From Vibrio sp. J1-1 (lineage in GTDB: Bacteria > Pseudomonadota > Gammaproteobacteria > Enterobacterales > Vibrionaceae): a stretch of 64,000 nucleotides of DNA. The translations under genes and the position numbers were made by a program. Below, piece by piece: positions 19,340 through 28,240 of the stretch. The notes beneath the pieces were generated by a model, which saw only the letters and a program-made list of their open reading frames with translations, was not told the DNA's origin and made no database searches. The stretch covers positions 1 to 64,000 of the forward strand of contig NZ_JAKKCM010000017.1 in NCBI RefSeq assembly GCF_021728395.1, written 5' to 3'. Within the stretch, counting starts at the first letter, position 1. Every line of letters starts with the position of its first letter.

Positions 19340-20326
19340 ATGTCCCAAGGTACGTTTAACTTTAACGCCCTCACACCAGATTTTATGTGGTATGCGTTAG
19401 AAAGCATTGGTATTCGCGCGGAATCTGGCTTTCTTCCTCTCAACAGTTATGAAAACCGCGTTTATCAGTTTACCGATGAGGAGCGTCGCCGCTATGTGGT
19501 GAAGTTCTATCGCCCTGAACGTTGGAGCAACGAACAAATTCAGGAAGAGCACGATTTCACTTTGGAGCTAATCGAAAACGAAATCCCTGTCGCGCCACCC
19601 GTCATTCTTAACGGCCAAACGTTACATCACTACCAAGGCTACGGTTTCGCGCTGTTTGAAAGTGTTGGCGGACGCCAGTTTGAAGTGGACAATCTGAATC
19701 AACTGGAGGGCGTCGGTCGATTTTTAGGTCGAATCCATAAGGTTGGCGGTAAAAAGACCTTTCAACACAGACCAAGTATCGGCTTACAAGAATATCTCTA
19801 CCAGCCTAGAGAGATTCTGCAAAACTCGAACATGATTCCCATGCATCTGGAGAACAGTTTCTTTAACGATCTGGATGTCCTGATCAAAGCCATCGAAGCC
19901 CACTGGCAGGACAGCTTTAACAGCATTCGCCTACATGGTGACTGTCACCCGGGTAACATTCTTTGGCGGGATGGACCGATGTTCGTCGACCTAGATGATT
20001 CCCGAAACGGACCCGCAGTACAAGACTTGTGGATGCTTTTGAATGGGGATCGACAAGATAAGCTGATGCAGCTGGATATCGTTCTGGAAGCTTATCAAGA
20101 GTTTTGTGATTTTAACTCCGCAGAATTGAAACTAATTGAGCCACTTCGCGGTCTACGAATGGTGCATTACATGGCATGGTTAGCAAAACGTTGGCATGAC
20201 CCTGCATTTCCGTTGGCTTTTCCATGGTTTAATGAGCCAAAATACTGGGAAGGTCAGGTTCTTGGCTTTAAAGAGCAGATTGCCAACTTACAAGAAGCAC
20301 CCCTTTCTTTAATGCCTCAATGGTAA
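19340..20326 (+). CDS. srkA: Stress response kinase SrkA (YihE/RdoA)
   Basis: SrkA is a Ser/Thr kinase of the APH/choline-kinase fold that protects cells from stress-induced death and is linked to the Cpx response. The 328-residue protein has the Brenner-type catalytic motif LHGDCHPGNILW (about 197-208) and the DFG-like metal motif MFVDLDDSRNGP. PLNSYENRVYQF and VVKFYRPERW carry the N-lobe Lys. The open frame starts at an ATG at 19322 inside the ccoG terminator stem; the ATG at 19340 gives the usual MSxxTFxFxxLTP start and is preferred, though neither has a good ribosome site. dsbA follows after 33 bases, the same pair as in enterobacteria. Confidence 0.93.
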   Translation: MSQGTFNFNALTPDFMWYALESIGIRAESGFLPLNSYENRVYQFTDEERRRYVVKFYRPERWSNEQIQEEHDFTLELIENEIPVAPPVILNGQTLHHYQGYGFALFESVGGRQFEVDNLNQLEGVGRFLGRIHKVGGKKTFQHRPSIGLQEYLYQPREILQNSNMIPMHLENSFFNDLDVLIKAIEAHWQDSFNSIRLHGDCHPGNILWRDGPMFVDLDDSRNGPAVQDLWMLLNGDRQDKLMQLDIVLEAYQEFCDFNSAELKLIEPLRGLRMVHYMAWLAKRWHDPAFPLAFPWFNEPKYWEGQVLGFKEQIANLQEAPLSLMPQW

Positions 20327-20359
20327 GTCAGCCAACTCATTCAAAATGGAGATATATAA

Positions 20360-20962
20360 ATGAAAAAGTTGTTCGTACTGTTTTCTATGTTGATGCTGAG
20401 CCTCTCAGCACAAGCCGCACAATTCAACCAAGGTGAACACTATAAAGTATTAGATCTAGAGGCGTCTAAGAAGCCTGTAGTGACTGAATTCTTCTCATTC
20501 TACTGCCCGCACTGTAATTCGTTTGAGCCGATTATTCAGCAACTTAAAAAGCAGTTACCTGAAGGCGTGAAACTACAAAAGAACCACGTATCCTTTATGG
20601 GTGGCAGCATGGGCCCTTCAATGAGCAAAGCATTCGCAACCATGGTTGCACTTAAGGTTGAAGATAAAATGGTACCTGTGATGTTTAACCGCATCCACAA
20701 TTTGCGTAAAGCGCCGCGCGACGATGCAGAACTGCGTCAAATCTTCTTAGATGAAGGTGTGGATGAGAAGAAGTTTGACTCCGCATTCAAAGGATTTGCT
20801 GTCGACTCTATGGTTCGTCGTATGGACAAACAGTTTGAAGACAGTGGCCTGACAGGTGTTCCTGCGGTGATTGTAAACAACAAATACCTGGTACAAGCGC
20901 AAAGCATCAAAACCATGGATGAGTATTTTGCTCTGGTAAACTATTTATTAGAACTTAAGTAA
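20360..20962 (+). CDS. dsbA: Periplasmic thiol:disulfide oxidase DsbA
   Basis: DsbA inserts disulfides into exported proteins and is reoxidised by DsbB. The 200-residue precursor has a signal peptide ([20 protein letters not shown], cleavage after about 19), the thioredoxin-fold active site FYCPHC with C49 and C52, and the cis-Pro loop TGVPA. It is probably co-transcribed with srkA, which in enterobacteria gives Cpx-dependent expression. AATGGAGATATA precedes the ATG, and a strong terminator follows the stop. Confidence 0.97.
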   Translation: MKKLFVLFSMLMLSLSAQAAQFNQGEHYKVLDLEASKKPVVTEFFSFYCPHCNSFEPIIQQLKKQLPEGVKLQKNHVSFMGGSMGPSMSKAFATMVALKVEDKMVPVMFNRIHNLRKAPRDDAELRQIFLDEGVDEKKFDSAFKGFAVDSMVRRMDKQFEDSGLTGVPAVIVNNKYLVQAQSIKTMDEYFALVNYLLELK

Positions 20963-20979
20963 CCCATTCTAGATTGCGC

Positions 20980-21010
20980 AAAGGGGAGCTTCGGCTCCCT
21001 TTTGTTTTGT
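20980..21010 (+). terminator. Terminator of dsbA
   Basis: AAGGGGAGC and GGCTCCCTT pair around TTC and are followed by TTGTTTTGT. It lies 18 bases after the dsbA stop. Confidence 0.85.
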
Positions 21011-21016
21011 CTGTTT

Positions 21017-21136
21017 TTACCCGTGCATGTCTTGCAGTAGCTGGTCTTTCTCTTGCCAGACACCATCCAACCACTGCTGAAGCTAACGCTTGTATGGTTT
21101 ATCGTTGAAGTAATCGCCTTGCACAATACGAAACAT
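21017..21136 (-). pseudogene. Relic of a YihG-type acyltransferase (C-terminal end only)
   Basis: Reading the minus strand from 21136 gives MFRIVQGDYFNDKPYKR, a TAG stop, then LQQWLDGVWQEKDQLLQDMHG and TAA. As I recall, the C-terminus of YihG-type 1-acyl-glycerol-3-phosphate acyltransferases has a G[DN]Y..D...[KR]..FQQW...LW.EKD pattern, which this fits. In enterobacteria yihG is encoded on the opposite strand just after dsbA (beyond yihF), the same place and direction. Only about 40 codons remain, one is a stop, and nothing similar continues upstream before the DUF2860 promoter, so I read this as a decayed gene. The call rests on a short match and remembered sequence. Confidence 0.5.
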
Positions 21137-21240
21137 AGGGAATATATTTTCGTATTAGGAAAAGCAATTTAGCAACTCTCAACTGTAAAAAACACTCAAT
21201 CATTGCTTAAACCATTCATTCACAAATAGGGAGATCATGA
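21137..21240 (+). promoter_or_regulatory. Upstream region of the DUF2860 gene
   Basis: About 100 AT-rich bases that should carry the promoter for the outer-membrane protein gene. The ribosome site AGGGAG lies just before the start. A first ATG at 21237 is in another frame; the ATG at 21241 gives the signal peptide. Confidence 0.4.
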
Positions 21241-22197
21241 ATGAAACCAAGATTAACGGTCCTGACCTTGGCCTTTATCGCCAGTTCAGCTCAGGCACAG
21301 CTCGCAGAAACCTCCGGATTCAGCGGCGAGATTTCACTGAACGCTGCCTTTATTGCGTCAGAATCTAACTTTAATACCAATAACAGCAGGACCATCGATT
21401 CACTCAATCACCGTGCTGACAGCGATAGCTCGGTAGTCGCAGCCCCTCTAGGAAAAATCGCCTATACCTTCGGTAAACAACTTAACCAGCAAGTATACGC
21501 TGGTACCACTCGTTCAGATGTGGCCATCGGTACACTGGCATTCCAGTTAGGGTATCAATATAAATTGCCTTCAGGCACGGTACTCGATGTATCGTACCTA
21601 CCAACCGTGTTGAAAGGGGAAACCTGGCGTAATCCTTATCAGATCGGTGTCGCTCGACGCACAACCGATGAAGGCGGCAACGCTTATCGCTTTCAGGTCA
21701 AAGGGCTGATTGATAAAAGCTTCAACCTGGATCTTGCTTATGCCGACAAAGAAATTGATAAAGAGGAAGTGACGGATCACTCCCTAGCTCGTGATGCTGA
21801 TATTTACTACATCAAAGGTGACTATCGAATTTCATTGGATCGCACATCAATACTGCAACCCGCGTTTACGTACATTAACCAAGATGCCGATGGTAAAGCA
21901 GAATCCTTTGATTCATATGGCTTTGAGCTTAGCTGGTTTAAATTCATCAATCGTCACCGCTTAGCACTTACCGGCGGATATACGCTTCAGGACTACCAAT
22001 CTAAAAGCGCAACCTTCACCAAGACACGCAGTGACGACACGTTGAGCCTGTTTGCCGCTTACGAATACCAAAATGTGTTTGACTGGCAAGACTGGTCTTT
22101 CATTTCGTTCGCAGGCTATAGCCAAACAGACTCAAACATCACCTTCTATGACGAGAAGGAATACCTATTCTCGTTAGGCTTCAGCTATCGCTTTTAA
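21241..22197 (+). CDS. DUF2860 family outer-membrane beta-barrel protein
   Basis: A 318-residue exported protein. The signal peptide is MKPRLTVLTLAFIASSAQAQ. The rest alternates hydrophobic and polar residues in many beta strands and ends in a terminal Phe (FSLGFSYRF), the C-terminal signature recognised by the Bam machinery, so it should be an outer-membrane barrel. It resembles the Vibrio DUF2860 family, function unknown. The gene is monocistronic on the plus strand, convergent with comM. Confidence 0.82.
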   Translation: MKPRLTVLTLAFIASSAQAQLAETSGFSGEISLNAAFIASESNFNTNNSRTIDSLNHRADSDSSVVAAPLGKIAYTFGKQLNQQVYAGTTRSDVAIGTLAFQLGYQYKLPSGTVLDVSYLPTVLKGETWRNPYQIGVARRTTDEGGNAYRFQVKGLIDKSFNLDLAYADKEIDKEEVTDHSLARDADIYYIKGDYRISLDRTSILQPAFTYINQDADGKAESFDSYGFELSWFKFINRHRLALTGGYTLQDYQSKSATFTKTRSDDTLSLFAAYEYQNVFDWQDWSFISFAGYSQTDSNITFYDEKEYLFSLGFSYRF

Positions 22198-22246
22198 CTG
22201 GCTGTCTGCCCCTGCTATCAAGGATGGTTATCTTAGCTCGCATATC

Positions 22247-23770
22247 TCACACGGCCTGAGCAGTAATCTGTTTCAGTAACCGATCCATAGCACGATATCC
22301 AAGCGCTTCTGCCAAATGGGAGCGCTCAATCTGCTCTTCCCCATCCAAATCGGCAATAGTACGAGCAACTTTAATGATGCGATGATACGCGCGAATGGAC
22401 AACCCCAGCCTGTGTAAGACAGTCTCCAGAAACTCAGCATCACTTTTTTGCAGTGGACAAAACGTTTCTATCTCGCGACTCCCCAGCAAAGCATTCACCT
22501 TGCCGCTGCGGCTTAACATGTTCTGACGAGCATCATTAACTCGCGCTTTAACTACCGCTGTAGTCTCACCTCGGTCACCTCCCTCCGATAATGTGCCCTT
22601 TGGCAACGCTGGGATTTCTAACGACATATCAAATCGATCAAGTAACGGTCCTGATAAGCGACCTAAATAGCGCAAAATCGCTTGTGGATTGGTACGAGCC
22701 TGATTGCCTTCATAATAACCCGTCGGACTGGGGTTGAGTGCACCCACCAGCTGAAATCGAGCGGGAAAACGGGTTTTGCCCTGAGCCCGAGAGATGATAA
22801 TTTCTCCCGATTCCAGCGGCTCTCTCAGCGAGTCCAAAGCCTTACGATCAAACTCTGGCATTTCATCGAGAAACAATAAGCCATTGTGCGCCAAAGAAAT
22901 CTCACCTGGCCTCGGCACTGAGCCTCCTCCAACTAATGCCGCCATAGAGCTGGAGTGGTGTGGAGAACGAAACGGTCGTCGCTTCCAGTTATGTTCATTG
23001 ATTTCACTTTGGGTCAGTGACGCGACGGACGCAGTTTCCATCGCTTCTTCATCACTCATTTCGGGTAACAAATCGCATAAGCGCGATGCTAACATGGTTT
23101 TTCCTGTGCCAGGCGGTCCCAAAAATAACAGGTTATGGTTACCTGCCGCCGCGATCTCCAGAGCCCGCTTTCCCTGCTGCTGGCCGATAATGTCTTGCAG
23201 ATCTCGGTTATGGTTTTCTGACACAATTCGCTTAGGTGCTTGATGCAAACTGAGCCGATGCTGACCGCACAATTCAGCGCATACCTCAAGCAACGACTGA
23301 GCAGACTTATGCTGCTCTTTAGCCACCAGCGCAGCCTGATCACCGTTCACATGCGGCACCACCAAATGACGCTGGACCTTGCTCGCAGCGAGCGCAGCAG
23401 GAAGCACGCCTTTCACAGGTCTTAAGCCTCCAGACAACGCTAACTCGCCAACAAACTCGTAGTTTTTGAGCTTATCTGTCGCGATTTGCTCTGAAGCAGC
23501 CAAAATCCCCAATGCAATAGGTAAGTCAAAGCGTCCTCCCTCTTTGGGCAGATCCGCAGGAGCTAAGTTGACCGTGATACGCTTGGCGGGAAATTGAAAA
23601 TTGGAATTGATGATGGCACTGCGTACCCTATCTTTCGATTCTTTTACCGTGGTTTCTGGCAGCCCGACCAACGTAAAGCCCGGCATACCGTTACTAATGT
23701 GTACTTCTACACTTACTGATGGTGCCTGCACACCGACACTTGCCCGACTATAAATGATTGCCAGCCCCAT
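22247..23770 (-). CDS. comM: ComM/YifB family Mg-chelatase-like AAA+ ATPase
   Basis: ComM is a hexameric helicase that promotes branch migration during natural transformation. The 507-residue protein has an N-terminal Lon-protease-like ChlI domain (about 1-170), a central AAA+ Mg-chelatase domain with Walker A GPPGTGKT (218-225) and Walker B LLFLDEMPEF, and the C-terminal Mg_chelatase_C domain (RAYHRIIKVARTIADL). It is the usual upstream, divergent neighbour of the ilv leader. Together with DprA it is the second transformation protein in the window. Confidence 0.96.
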   Translation of the reverse strand: MGLAIIYSRASVGVQAPSVSVEVHISNGMPGFTLVGLPETTVKESKDRVRSAIINSNFQFPAKRITVNLAPADLPKEGGRFDLPIALGILAASEQIATDKLKNYEFVGELALSGGLRPVKGVLPAALAASKVQRHLVVPHVNGDQAALVAKEQHKSAQSLLEVCAELCGQHRLSLHQAPKRIVSENHNRDLQDIIGQQQGKRALEIAAAGNHNLLFLGPPGTGKTMLASRLCDLLPEMSDEEAMETASVASLTQSEINEHNWKRRPFRSPHHSSSMAALVGGGSVPRPGEISLAHNGLLFLDEMPEFDRKALDSLREPLESGEIIISRAQGKTRFPARFQLVGALNPSPTGYYEGNQARTNPQAILRYLGRLSGPLLDRFDMSLEIPALPKGTLSEGGDRGETTAVVKARVNDARQNMLSRSGKVNALLGSREIETFCPLQKSDAEFLETVLHRLGLSIRAYHRIIKVARTIADLDGEEQIERSHLAEALGYRAMDRLLKQITAQAV

Positions 23771-23977
23771 ACGCTCCCCAACGAGTTATTGATTGCTTTA
23801 TAAACAAGTACTTTTCTATGTGGTTATGTTATATACCGCGTCTAAATTAGGAGTTAATGTGAAAAAAGAATGACTTTTTGCTTGTCATGCAGAGGAATTG
23901 TGTGATACCACTAATGACGCAAACAATTTCGTAGAACATTACACAACAAAATTTAACGAAAACAGAACGACAGACAG
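23771..23977 (+). promoter_or_regulatory. Divergent control region comM / ilvL
   Basis: About 200 bases between comM (minus) and the ilv leader peptide. It should carry both promoters. TTGCTT at 23878-23883 followed after 17 bases by TGTGAT is a possible but weak -35/-10 pair for the ilv operon. No ORF is supported. Confidence 0.35.
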
Positions 23978-24067
23978 ATGAATCTATTCGCTTACATTAA
24001 CTCACTGCTAGCCCTGATTATCGTGGTCATTATTGGAACCGCGCGGGGTGTTGTGGGCGAAAGATAA
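23978..24067 (+). CDS. ilvL: ilv operon leader peptide IlvL
   Basis: A 29-residue leader peptide, MNLFAYINSLLALIIVVIIG followed by TARGVVGER. It contains runs of the control amino acids (Leu, Ile, Val: LLALIIVVII), the hallmark of the ilvGMEDA attenuation leader. Ribosome stalling at these codons when charged tRNAs are scarce would stop formation of the terminator at 24079-24115 and allow transcription of ilvG onward. The frame ends 12 bases before the attenuator. It was too short for ordinary ORF calling. Confidence 0.92.
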   Translation: MNLFAYINSLLALIIVVIIGTARGVVGER

Positions 24068-24078
24068 CCACAAATTAT

Positions 24079-24115
24079 AAAAAACCCCCGCACTGAAAGG
24101 TCCGGGGGTTTTTTT
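24079..24115 (+). terminator. Attenuator of the ilv operon
   Basis: AACCCCCG-type stem: ACCCCCG (about 24084-24090) pairs with the CGGGGGT at 24103-24109, followed by T7. It is directly after the leader peptide stop and before ilvG, as in the enterobacterial ilv attenuator. Confidence 0.92.
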
Positions 24116-24236
24116 ACAACTACAAGTTGTCATCTGTCTAACCCTTGGACAGTTTAACGGGAAGAATGGGAGTGCACATGAAGTGCAAAACACATGGCGA
24201 TAGCTACGAGCCACAACGTAGCAAAGGAGGTTTACG

Positions 24237-25883
24237 ATGACCGGTGCACAACTTGTCGTAGCCGCTTTAAGACAGCAAGGCATCCAGACCGTGTTTGGTT
24301 ACCCCGGTGGGGCCATCATGCCAATCTACGATGCTTTGTATGACGGAGGTGTCGAGCACATCTTATGCCGTCATGAGCAAGGCGCAGCCATGGCCGCTAT
24401 TGGTATGGCTCGATCCACTCAAGATGTTGCCGTTTGTATGGCAACTTCCGGCCCTGGAGCCACAAACCTCGTTACCGGCCTGGCCGACGCTTTCCTTGAT
24501 TCCGTTCCACTGGTTGCCATTACAGGTCAGGTTGCCAGTTCTCACATCGGTACCGATGCCTTCCAAGAAATGGATGTGATTGGTATGTCTTTAGCTTGTA
24601 CGAAGCACAGCTACCTAGTTACTGAAATTGAAGATCTCGCTCCTACGCTAGCCGAGGCGTTTGAAGTAGCGAAAACCGGTCGTCCAGGCCCAGTCATTGT
24701 TGATATCGCTAAAGACGTTCAGCTTGCTCAAGCACCAACAGATTTGCTTACGCCATATGTTGCACCAGCAATCGAAGATGTCCCTACCGAAGACATAAAA
24801 CGCGCACAAGAGGTGTTAGCCGCTTCTACTCGCCCTGTATTATACGTCGGTGGCGGTGTTCAGTTAGCGAAAGCGACCGATGTGGTACGAGAGTTCTTAC
24901 GTCTGAATCCAATGCCAGCGGTAAGCACTCTAAAAGGCTTAGGCACCATTGAACGTCATGACCCTCATTACTTAGGTATGCTAGGCATGCATGGCACCAA
25001 AGCAGCGAACCTAGTAGTACAGGAAGCAGACCTACTGATTGTAGTCGGTGCGCGATTTGATGACCGTGTGACTGGTAAGCTTGATACTTTTGCGCCACAT
25101 GCAAAAGTAATTCATATCGACATCGATGCCGCAGAAATCCATAAGTTACGCCACGCCAACGCACCACTACGTGGCGATATTAATACCATTCTTCCTCAGC
25201 TCGAACTGACCCAAGACATCACGCCATGGGTTCACCACAGTGAAAGCTTACGTAGTGGATTCAAGTGGCGCTACGACCATCCGGGTGAACTTATCTACGC
25301 GCCACTGCTGCTTAAGCAGTTGTCTGACATGATGCCGGATAGCTCTATCGTTTCAACAGACGTAGGCCAACACCAAATGTGGGCAGCGCAGCATATCCAG
25401 CCACGTGATCCGCAAAACTTCATCACTTCCGCCGGTTTGGGCACCATGGGCTTTGGCTTGCCAGCCGCAATGGGCGCTGCTGTTGCTCGCCCGGATGATC
25501 AGTCTATTCTTATTACTGGTGACGGTTCATTCATGATGAATGTGCAGGAATTAGGTACGCTAAAACGCCGCCAGATTCCGGTGAAAATTGTTCTTCTTAA
25601 CAACCAACGTCTTGGCATGGTACGCCAGTGGCAGTCATTATTCTTTGATGGCCGACATAGTGAAACTATCCTTGATGACAACCCTGATTTCGTGATGCTG
25701 GCAAAAGCATTCGACATACCGGGCAAAACCATCACCAAAAAAGAAGAAGTGGCACCGGCTCTCAAAGAGATGCTGGAAAGCAAAACTTCTTACATGCTTC
25801 ACGTGTTAATCGACGAAGAAGAAAACGTGTGGCCTTTGGTGCCACCTGGCGCATCAAACAGTGATATGTTGGAAAACACCTAG
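24237..25883 (+). CDS. ilvG: Acetolactate synthase II large subunit
   Basis: IlvG with IlvM condenses pyruvate with pyruvate or 2-ketobutyrate to acetolactate or acetohydroxybutyrate, the first common step of valine, leucine and isoleucine synthesis. The 548-residue protein has the three ThDP-enzyme domains, the catalytic Glu47 in [10 protein letters not shown], and the ThDP-Mg motif [10 protein letters not shown] (about 425-434) ending at [11 protein letters not shown]. The frame is intact, unlike the frameshifted ilvG of E. coli K-12. AAAGGAGG precedes the ATG. It is followed by ilvM after 11 bases. Confidence 0.97.
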   Translation: MTGAQLVVAALRQQGIQTVFGYPGGAIMPIYDALYDGGVEHILCRHEQGAAMAAIGMARSTQDVAVCMATSGPGATNLVTGLADAFLDSVPLVAITGQVASSHIGTDAFQEMDVIGMSLACTKHSYLVTEIEDLAPTLAEAFEVAKTGRPGPVIVDIAKDVQLAQAPTDLLTPYVAPAIEDVPTEDIKRAQEVLAASTRPVLYVGGGVQLAKATDVVREFLRLNPMPAVSTLKGLGTIERHDPHYLGMLGMHGTKAANLVVQEADLLIVVGARFDDRVTGKLDTFAPHAKVIHIDIDAAEIHKLRHANAPLRGDINTILPQLELTQDITPWVHHSESLRSGFKWRYDHPGELIYAPLLLKQLSDMMPDSSIVSTDVGQHQMWAAQHIQPRDPQNFITSAGLGTMGFGLPAAMGAAVARPDDQSILITGDGSFMMNVQELGTLKRRQIPVKIVLLNNQRLGMVRQWQSLFFDGRHSETILDDNPDFVMLAKAFDIPGKTITKKEEVAPALKEMLESKTSYMLHVLIDEEENVWPLVPPGASNSDMLENT

Positions 25884-25894
25884 GAGACGATCAC

Positions 25895-26179
25895 ATGGAC
25901 AGATATTTACTCGACATCAAAGCCGATGACAAACCGGTATTGTTAGAGCGCGTTTTACGTGTGATTCGTCACCGAGGCTTCGTGATCAAACAAGTGGCGG
26001 CGACTCAAAACCACGAAAGTAAAGTAGCCAGTGTAGAGATCATCGTCGACAGCGATCGACCAATCTCATTTTTGATCAATCAAATTGAAAAACTGTGGGA
26101 TATTCGCAAAGTTGAGGTACTAAAAATCCGCAACGATGAACTGCCAAATCACAACTTACAACAACACGTAAATGCGTAA
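25895..26179 (+). CDS. ilvM: Acetolactate synthase II small subunit
   Basis: A 94-residue ACT-domain regulatory subunit that pairs with IlvG. The start MDRYLLDIKADDKPVLLERV and the later segment VASVEIIVDSDRP fit the single ACT domain. CTAGGAGACG lies before the ATG. Downstream, where ilvE would normally lie, there are only about 210 bases with an ilvE relic before ilvD. Confidence 0.94.
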   Translation: MDRYLLDIKADDKPVLLERVLRVIRHRGFVIKQVAATQNHESKVASVEIIVDSDRPISFLINQIEKLWDIRKVEVLKIRNDELPNHNLQQHVNA

Positions 26180-26192
26180 GGATAGCAACGCT

Positions 26193-26353
26193 GACTACCG
26201 ATTTTATTCGGTTTAATGACGAAAGCTATACCTGTGGTAACAATCGAAAAAATGGAAATGGACAGCGCCAAGCGTTGTCCAGTCAATAAACTACTGCAAG
26301 AGGCCTACGATGGCCTATTTAACAGCACCACGGAAGAGAAGTGGGCTGATTAG
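26193..26353 (+). pseudogene. ilvE: ilvE remnant (branched-chain aminotransferase), large internal deletion
   Basis: Between ilvM and ilvD the sequence codes for pieces of both ends of IlvE. The 3' part, from an ATG at 26216 to TAG at 26353, reads MTKAIPVVTIEKMEMDSAKR then CPVNKLLQEAYDGLFNSTTE then EKWAD. This matches the IlvE C-terminus as I recall it (..VVPVRSVDKIEVG..KRGPITK.LQEAYFGLFNGTTEDKWGW..). Just upstream, in another frame, TDFIRFNDE (about 26198-26224) resembles the IlvE start (TADYIWFNGE). The roughly 250 residues between, with the PLP lysine, are gone and the junction is out of frame. No ribosome site precedes 26216. It cannot make an aminotransferase. Confidence is high for the 3' part and moderate for the 5' part. 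Confidence 0.82.
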
Positions 26354-26393
26354 ACTGTGTGTACCCAGAGCAGAAGTAAGAAGGAATTAGGAA

Positions 26394-28235
26394 ATGCCAA
26401 AATATAGATCAGCAACCACCACACATGGTCGTAACATGGCTGGCGCCCGCGCGCTTTGGCGTGCAACTGGTGTAAAAGATGAAGACTTTGGTAAGCCAAT
26501 CATCGCTGTGGTGAACTCGTTTACTCAATTTGTACCTGGACACGTACACCTGAAAGATATGGGTCAATTGGTTGCCGGTGAAATCGAAAAAGCAGGTGGC
26601 ATCGCAAAAGAATTCAATACCATTGCTGTCGACGACGGTATCGCAATGGGTCACGGCGGTATGCTTTACTCACTGCCTTCACGTGAATTGATTGCCGACT
26701 CTGTAGAGTACATGGTAAATGCACACTGTGCCGATGCCATGGTATGTATCTCTAACTGTGACAAAATCACTCCGGGAATGATGATGGCCGCTATGCGCCT
26801 AAACATTCCGGTTATCTTTGTTTCTGGCGGCCCAATGGAAGCAGGTAAAACCAAGCTTTCTGATCAAATTATCAAACTCGATTTGGTTGATGCGATGATC
26901 CAGGGCGCGGATCCAACCGTGTCGGATGAGCAAAGCGAACAGGTCGAACGCTCGGCTTGTCCAACCTGTGGCTCGTGCTCAGGCATGTTTACCGCCAACT
27001 CAATGAACTGCCTCACAGAAGCTCTAGGCTTATCTCAACCAGGCAATGGCTCGATGCTGGCAACACACGCCGACCGTGAACAATTGTTTATTAACGCTGG
27101 TAAACGTATCGTTGAACTGACTCGACGTTACTACGAGCAAGATGACGAATCCGCCCTACCACGCAACATTGCTAACCGCGACGCCTTTGAAAACGCAATG
27201 GCGCTGGACATCGCAATGGGTGGCTCAAGCAACACCGTTTTGCACCTTTTAGCCGCTGCGCAAGAAGGTGAAATAGACTTCGATATGAACGATATCGATG
27301 AAATGTCTCGTCGCGTACCACACTTATGTAAAGTGGCGCCATCGACACAGAAATACCACATGGAAGATGTACACCGTGCGGGTGGCGTAATGGCTATTTT
27401 AGGTGAGCTAGACCGTGCCGGTTTGCTAAACGGTAGCACGAGTACGGTATTAGGCATGACTTTGCAGCAGCAGCTTGCCGAGTACGACATCATGCAAACA
27501 GAAAACGAAGAAGTACTTAAGTTCTTCCGAGCAGGCCCTGCGGGTATTCGCACCACCAAAGCATTCTCACAAGACTGCCGCTGGGATCGTCTAGACGATG
27601 ACCGTACCGGTGGCTGTATCCGTTCAAAAGAGAACGCATTCAGTCAAGAAGGTGGCCTAGCCGTTCTCTCAGGTAACATTGCGGTTGATGGCTGTATAGT
27701 AAAAACGGCTGGTGTTGATGAGGAAAACCTTAAGTTCCAAGGTCCTGCGATTGTATTTGAAAGCCAAGATTCAGCGGTTGATGGCATCTTAGGTGGTAAA
27801 GTTAAAGCGGGTGAAGTCGTTGTTATTCGTTATGAAGGCCCCAAAGGCGGTCCGGGTATGCAAGAAATGCTCTACCCAACCACTTACCTAAAATCGATGG
27901 GCTTAGGAAAATCTTGTGCCTTGCTAACGGATGGTCGCTTCTCTGGTGGAACATCGGGTCTGTCAATTGGTCATGCATCCCCAGAAGCTGCCAGTGGCGG
28001 TACGATTGGCTTGGTTCAAGATGGTGACATCATCACCATTGATATCCCAAGTCGCTCTATCACGCTCGATGTAGCAGAAGATGAGCTGGCAGCACGTCGT
28101 GCAAAACAAGACGAACTCGGTTGGAAACCTGCCGATCGTCAACGTGAAGTTTCTTTTGCACTTAAAGCGTACGCCAGCATGGCAACCAGTGCTGACAAAG
28201 GTGCAGTACGAGACAAATCTAAGCTAGAGGGCTAG
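26394..28235 (+). CDS. ilvD: Dihydroxy-acid dehydratase
   Basis: IlvD dehydrates dihydroxyisovalerate and dihydroxymethylvalerate to the 2-keto acids of valine and isoleucine. The 613-residue protein is normal in length. Cluster-binding cysteines are seen in [12 protein letters not shown] (C122) and [15 protein letters not shown] (C195 region). The sequence FVPGHVHL around residue 47 is as in the E. coli enzyme, so an oxygen-sensitive [4Fe-4S]-type enzyme is likely. It lies 40 bases after the ilvE relic, and AGAAGGAATTAGGAA precedes the start. ilvA follows directly. Confidence 0.97.
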   Translation: MPKYRSATTTHGRNMAGARALWRATGVKDEDFGKPIIAVVNSFTQFVPGHVHLKDMGQLVAGEIEKAGGIAKEFNTIAVDDGIAMGHGGMLYSLPSRELIADSVEYMVNAHCADAMVCISNCDKITPGMMMAAMRLNIPVIFVSGGPMEAGKTKLSDQIIKLDLVDAMIQGADPTVSDEQSEQVERSACPTCGSCSGMFTANSMNCLTEALGLSQPGNGSMLATHADREQLFINAGKRIVELTRRYYEQDDESALPRNIANRDAFENAMALDIAMGGSSNTVLHLLAAAQEGEIDFDMNDIDEMSRRVPHLCKVAPSTQKYHMEDVHRAGGVMAILGELDRAGLLNGSTSTVLGMTLQQQLAEYDIMQTENEEVLKFFRAGPAGIRTTKAFSQDCRWDRLDDDRTGGCIRSKENAFSQEGGLAVLSGNIAVDGCIVKTAGVDEENLKFQGPAIVFESQDSAVDGILGGKVKAGEVVVIRYEGPKGGPGMQEMLYPTTYLKSMGLGKSCALLTDGRFSGGTSGLSIGHASPEAASGGTIGLVQDGDIITIDIPSRSITLDVAEDELAARRAKQDELGWKPADRQREVSFALKAYASMATSADKGAVRDKSKLEG

Positions 28236-28240
28236 CAGTG

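Noticed and set aside
20941-21126. Minus-strand 61-codon ORF behind dsbA
   Set aside because: It reads through the dsbA terminator in a different frame from the yihG-like relic and has no recognisable content.
26670-26700. CACGTG cores (for example TTCACGTGAATT) as parS sites
   Set aside because: The flanks do not match TGTTT / AAACA; the core alone occurs by chance within genes.
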